A DNA stretch of 33,192 nt, from assembly GCA_029557915.1 (NCBI GenBank), contig JAKQHS010000053.1, positions 1 through 33,192 on the forward strand. The letters run 5' to 3'. A program made the translations under genes and the position numbers. The notes under the pieces were generated by a model that saw only the letters and a program-made list of their open reading frames with translations, searched no databases and was not told the DNA's origin. The first letter of the stretch is position 1, and every line of letters begins with the position of its first letter. Below, piece after piece: positions 31,496 through 33,192 of the stretch. Source of the stretch: Bacteroidota bacterium (GTDB lineage: Bacteria > Bacteroidota > Bacteroidia > Chitinophagales > Saprospiraceae).

Positions 31496-32706
31496 GGTTT
31501 TTTTAATTTTTTTAAAAGCGACTCGATGGCATCGACGATGTCCCCGGCCACGGCCTCTTTTGATTTTAACCCGAATTTCCGGCTTTTATTGCCTTTAAGA
31601 AAGAAGGTGATCTTGTTGGTATCGGTTCCAAAACCGGCCCCTGCGTCCTGCAAGGAATTGAGCACGATCAGATCGAAATTTTTGGCTTCCAGTTTTTCGC
31701 GGGCCTGGGCTTCCCCGGCCCCGCTTTCAAGAGCAAAACCGATATGGACCTGGTGGACTTTTTTCTTCCTTCCCAGTTCGAACGCGATGTCTGGATTTTT
31801 AACCAGTTTCAGGTTTAGCCCCGATCCGGCCTTTTTTATTTTTTCCCGGGCCACTTCCGCCGGACGGAAATCAGCTACGGCTGCGCAGAAGACGCTGATC
31901 TCGCTTCGTTCGTGGTATTGGAGCGCCGCCTGGTACATTTCTTCCGCCGTGGTCACGGGATGGATGTTTACCTTGGGATGCCCGGGTTTGAGGGCGACAG
32001 GGCCCAGGATCAATTGCACTTCGGCTCCCCGGGAGGCAAGGGCATCGGCTATGGCGATGCCCATTTTACCGGTGCTGGCATTGCTGATATACCTGACGGG
32101 ATCGATGGCTTCCTTTGTTGGGCCCGCCGTGACCATGGCCTTTTTTCCCGCAAGGGTCTGAGCCTCTGGGGACAGGATCCGGCCGATGAATTCAAGGATC
32201 TCTTCGGGCTCAGCCATCCTTCCTTCCCCGGTGAGTCCGCTGGCCAGGGCGCCATAACCCACGGGGATGATCTGCACGGAGCGGGACCGGAGGATTTCAA
32301 TATTGTGTTTGGTGGCGGGATGGTGCCACATGTCCACATCCATGGAAGGAGCCAGACATACCGGGGCCCGGCTGGCCAGGTAACAGGCGGTCACCATATC
32401 GTCGGCCATGCCGGCGGCCATGCGGGCCATGAGGTTGGCTGATGCGGGCGCAATCACAAACAGATCGGCCCAGAGGCTGAGCTCGATATGGTTGTTCCAA
32501 CTTTGATTGGTGCTGTTTTCGATGGAGACCGGGTGGTGGCTGATGGCCTCAAAGGTGAGCGGGACAACAAAATCGCTGGCTCCACGGGTCATGATCACCC
32601 GGACCGAAGCGCCGGCTTTCTGGAGGGAACGGAGAAGGACCACCGCTTTGTAAGCTGCGATGCTGCCGCTGACTCCCAATAGAATTTTTTTACCGGCGAG
32701 GTCCAT
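31492..32706 (-). CDS. coaBC: Bifunctional phosphopantothenoylcysteine decarboxylase / phosphopantothenate-cysteine ligase
   Basis: 404 aa, normal length. The N-terminal flavin-dependent CoaC half has LLGVSGSIAAYKAV, IAPASANLMARMAAGMADDM and CLAPSMDVDMWHHP. The C-terminal CoaB ligase starts near residue 188 with VTAGPTKEAIDPVRYISNAS then TGKMG, and has AAVADFRPAEV and LVKNPDIAFELG. It makes 4'-phosphopantetheine for coenzyme A in two steps. It starts 20 bases after rpoZ and overlaps porD by four. Confidence 0.96.
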   Translation of the reverse strand: MDLAGKKILLGVSGSIAAYKAVVLLRSLQKAGASVRVIMTRGASDFVVPLTFEAISHHPVSIENSTNQSWNNHIELSLWADLFVIAPASANLMARMAAGMADDMVTACYLASRAPVCLAPSMDVDMWHHPATKHNIEILRSRSVQIIPVGYGALASGLTGEGRMAEPEEILEFIGRILSPEAQTLAGKKAMVTAGPTKEAIDPVRYISNASTGKMGIAIADALASRGAEVQLILGPVALKPGHPKVNIHPVTTAEEMYQAALQYHERSEISVFCAAVADFRPAEVAREKIKKAGSGLNLKLVKNPDIAFELGRKKKVHQVHIGFALESGAGEAQAREKLEAKNFDLIVLNSLQDAGAGFGTDTNKITFFLKGNKSRKFGLKSKEAVAGDIVDAIESLLKKLKKP

Positions 32707-32726
32707 CCTGGCGGGAAATGGCGGGA

Positions 32727-33095
32727 TTAAGCCTTGCCTTCGGGAAGAGAAAGGCCTTCTTCCGGAGCCTGAACTTCCCCGTAACGAAAGGACAGACGGT
32801 TGTGGAGGAATTCTTCAGTAGCCAGCAGGGCGGGATTGGGAAGTTTTTCATAAAATTTGGAGATTTCGATCTGCTCCTTGTTTTCGTGTACTTCCTCGAT
32901 GGTGTCTGAGCTGACCGCAAACTCCTCGAGTTTGGACTGCAATTCCCTTTTAACTTCCATGTTGAGCTGGTTTGCCCTTTTGGAAATGATGGAGATCGCC
33001 TCGTAGAGGTTGCCGATTTTTTCACTCATGGCCTTGATGTCACGGGCTTTCACATTGGGATCGATGCCCTGCACTTTGTTTTTAATGTCCGACAT
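32727..33095 (-). CDS. rpoZ: RNA polymerase omega (Rpb6-like) subunit
   Basis: 122 aa. The Bacteroidota omega pattern is clear: IGNLYEAISIISKRANQLNM followed by EVKRELQSKLEEF, then an extended tail with HNRLSFRY. It stabilises the beta' subunit in the polymerase core. Its ATG lies inside the end of bamD (14-base overlap). The acidic/Pro-rich end is normal for the phylum. Confidence 0.94.
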   Translation of the reverse strand: MSDIKNKVQGIDPNVKARDIKAMSEKIGNLYEAISIISKRANQLNMEVKRELQSKLEEFAVSSDTIEEVHENKEQIEISKFYEKLPNPALLATEEFLHNRLSFRYGEVQAPEEGLSLPEGKA

Positions 33096-33192
33096 TTTTT
33101 ATTTGATTTAATCTGCTTTTCGAAATTTGTATAAAATCCTGGACTTCCCCCCGGTATTTGCTCCTGGGGTATTTGGAAATGAAGGTCTCCGC
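33082..33192 (-). CDS. bamD: C-terminal end of outer-membrane assembly lipoprotein BamD (5' part outside window)
   Basis: A frame enters from the right edge and ends at TAA 33084-33082. It encodes 36 residues, ETFISKYPRSKYRGEVQDFI and on. The TPR-like F-x2-KYP-x-SKYR pattern, and its place just before rpoZ, match Bacteroidota BamD. Too little is visible for more. Confidence 0.7.
   Translation of the reverse strand, partial: AETFISKYPRSKYRGEVQDFIQISKSRLNQIKNVGH

Noticed and set aside
30023-32161. A 712-codon plus-strand open frame opposite purN, porD and coaBC
   Set aside because: It is antisense to three certain genes in the same codon register effect; its protein is low in family-like motifs and rich in the residues expected from reversed GC-biased codons.

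Overview
The window comes from a member of the Bacteroidota. Four things point there: a PorD-type (DUF4835) type IX secretion gene in the order bamD-rpoZ-coaBC-porD, an Rpb6-like omega subunit, a TonB-dependent receptor with an N-terminal carboxypeptidase-regulatory-like domain, and a LytTR response regulator. A Saprospiria- or Chitinophagia-like lineage is likely, but this is inference. Nearly all genes lie on the minus strand and read from right to left.

Layout by region. (1) 1-7171 is one tightly packed seven-gene minus-strand unit. In transcription order it holds an AhpD-like protein, a TonB-dependent receptor, an MFS transporter, three more AhpD-like paralogues, and a membrane-anchored DUF3179 protein that runs off the left edge. 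(2) 7392-11000 is a three-gene unit: outer-membrane barrel, vanadium-haloperoxidase-like lipoprotein, outer-membrane barrel. (3) 11378-14768 is a convergent LytTR response regulator and hybrid histidine kinase whose 3' ends overlap. (4) 14849-21808 carries scattered accessory genes: a type-B carboxylesterase, a small lipoprotein, a secreted beta-helix protein, an ankyrin-repeat protein, two NTF2-like proteins (one with a frame-disrupted signal peptide) and a small membrane protein. (5) About 21.95-26.42 kb is an AT-richer island with a HEAT-repeat protein, an unknown protein paired with a DUF488 fusion, an HNH nuclease and an HEPN-like fragment. Its gaps hold long imperfect stem structures resembling folded recombination sites, and its right border carries what looks like the broken 5' end of a tyrosine recombinase gene. 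(6) 26772-33192 is core genome: ppdK, then purN, porD, coaBC, rpoZ and the end of bamD.

How the genes may work together. The unit at 1-7171 couples outer-membrane uptake (TonB receptor) and inner-membrane transport (MFS) to four thiol-active AhpD-like proteins. All four keep the complete E-x11-C-x2-C-x3-H set, and the operon ends in a Cys-x2-Cys DUF3179 protein. With the neighbouring haloperoxidase and barrel genes this is the best candidate here for an undescribed system, possibly oxidative or thiol-redox handling of an imported compound. The substrate cannot be read from the sequence. The island is the second candidate: a short cassette-like set of possible defence or toxin-antitoxin genes.

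Intergenic DNA also carries unrelated 7-bp tandem repeats at several separate places; one array contains the purN stop codon. I saw no tRNA, rRNA, CRISPR array or complete transposase.
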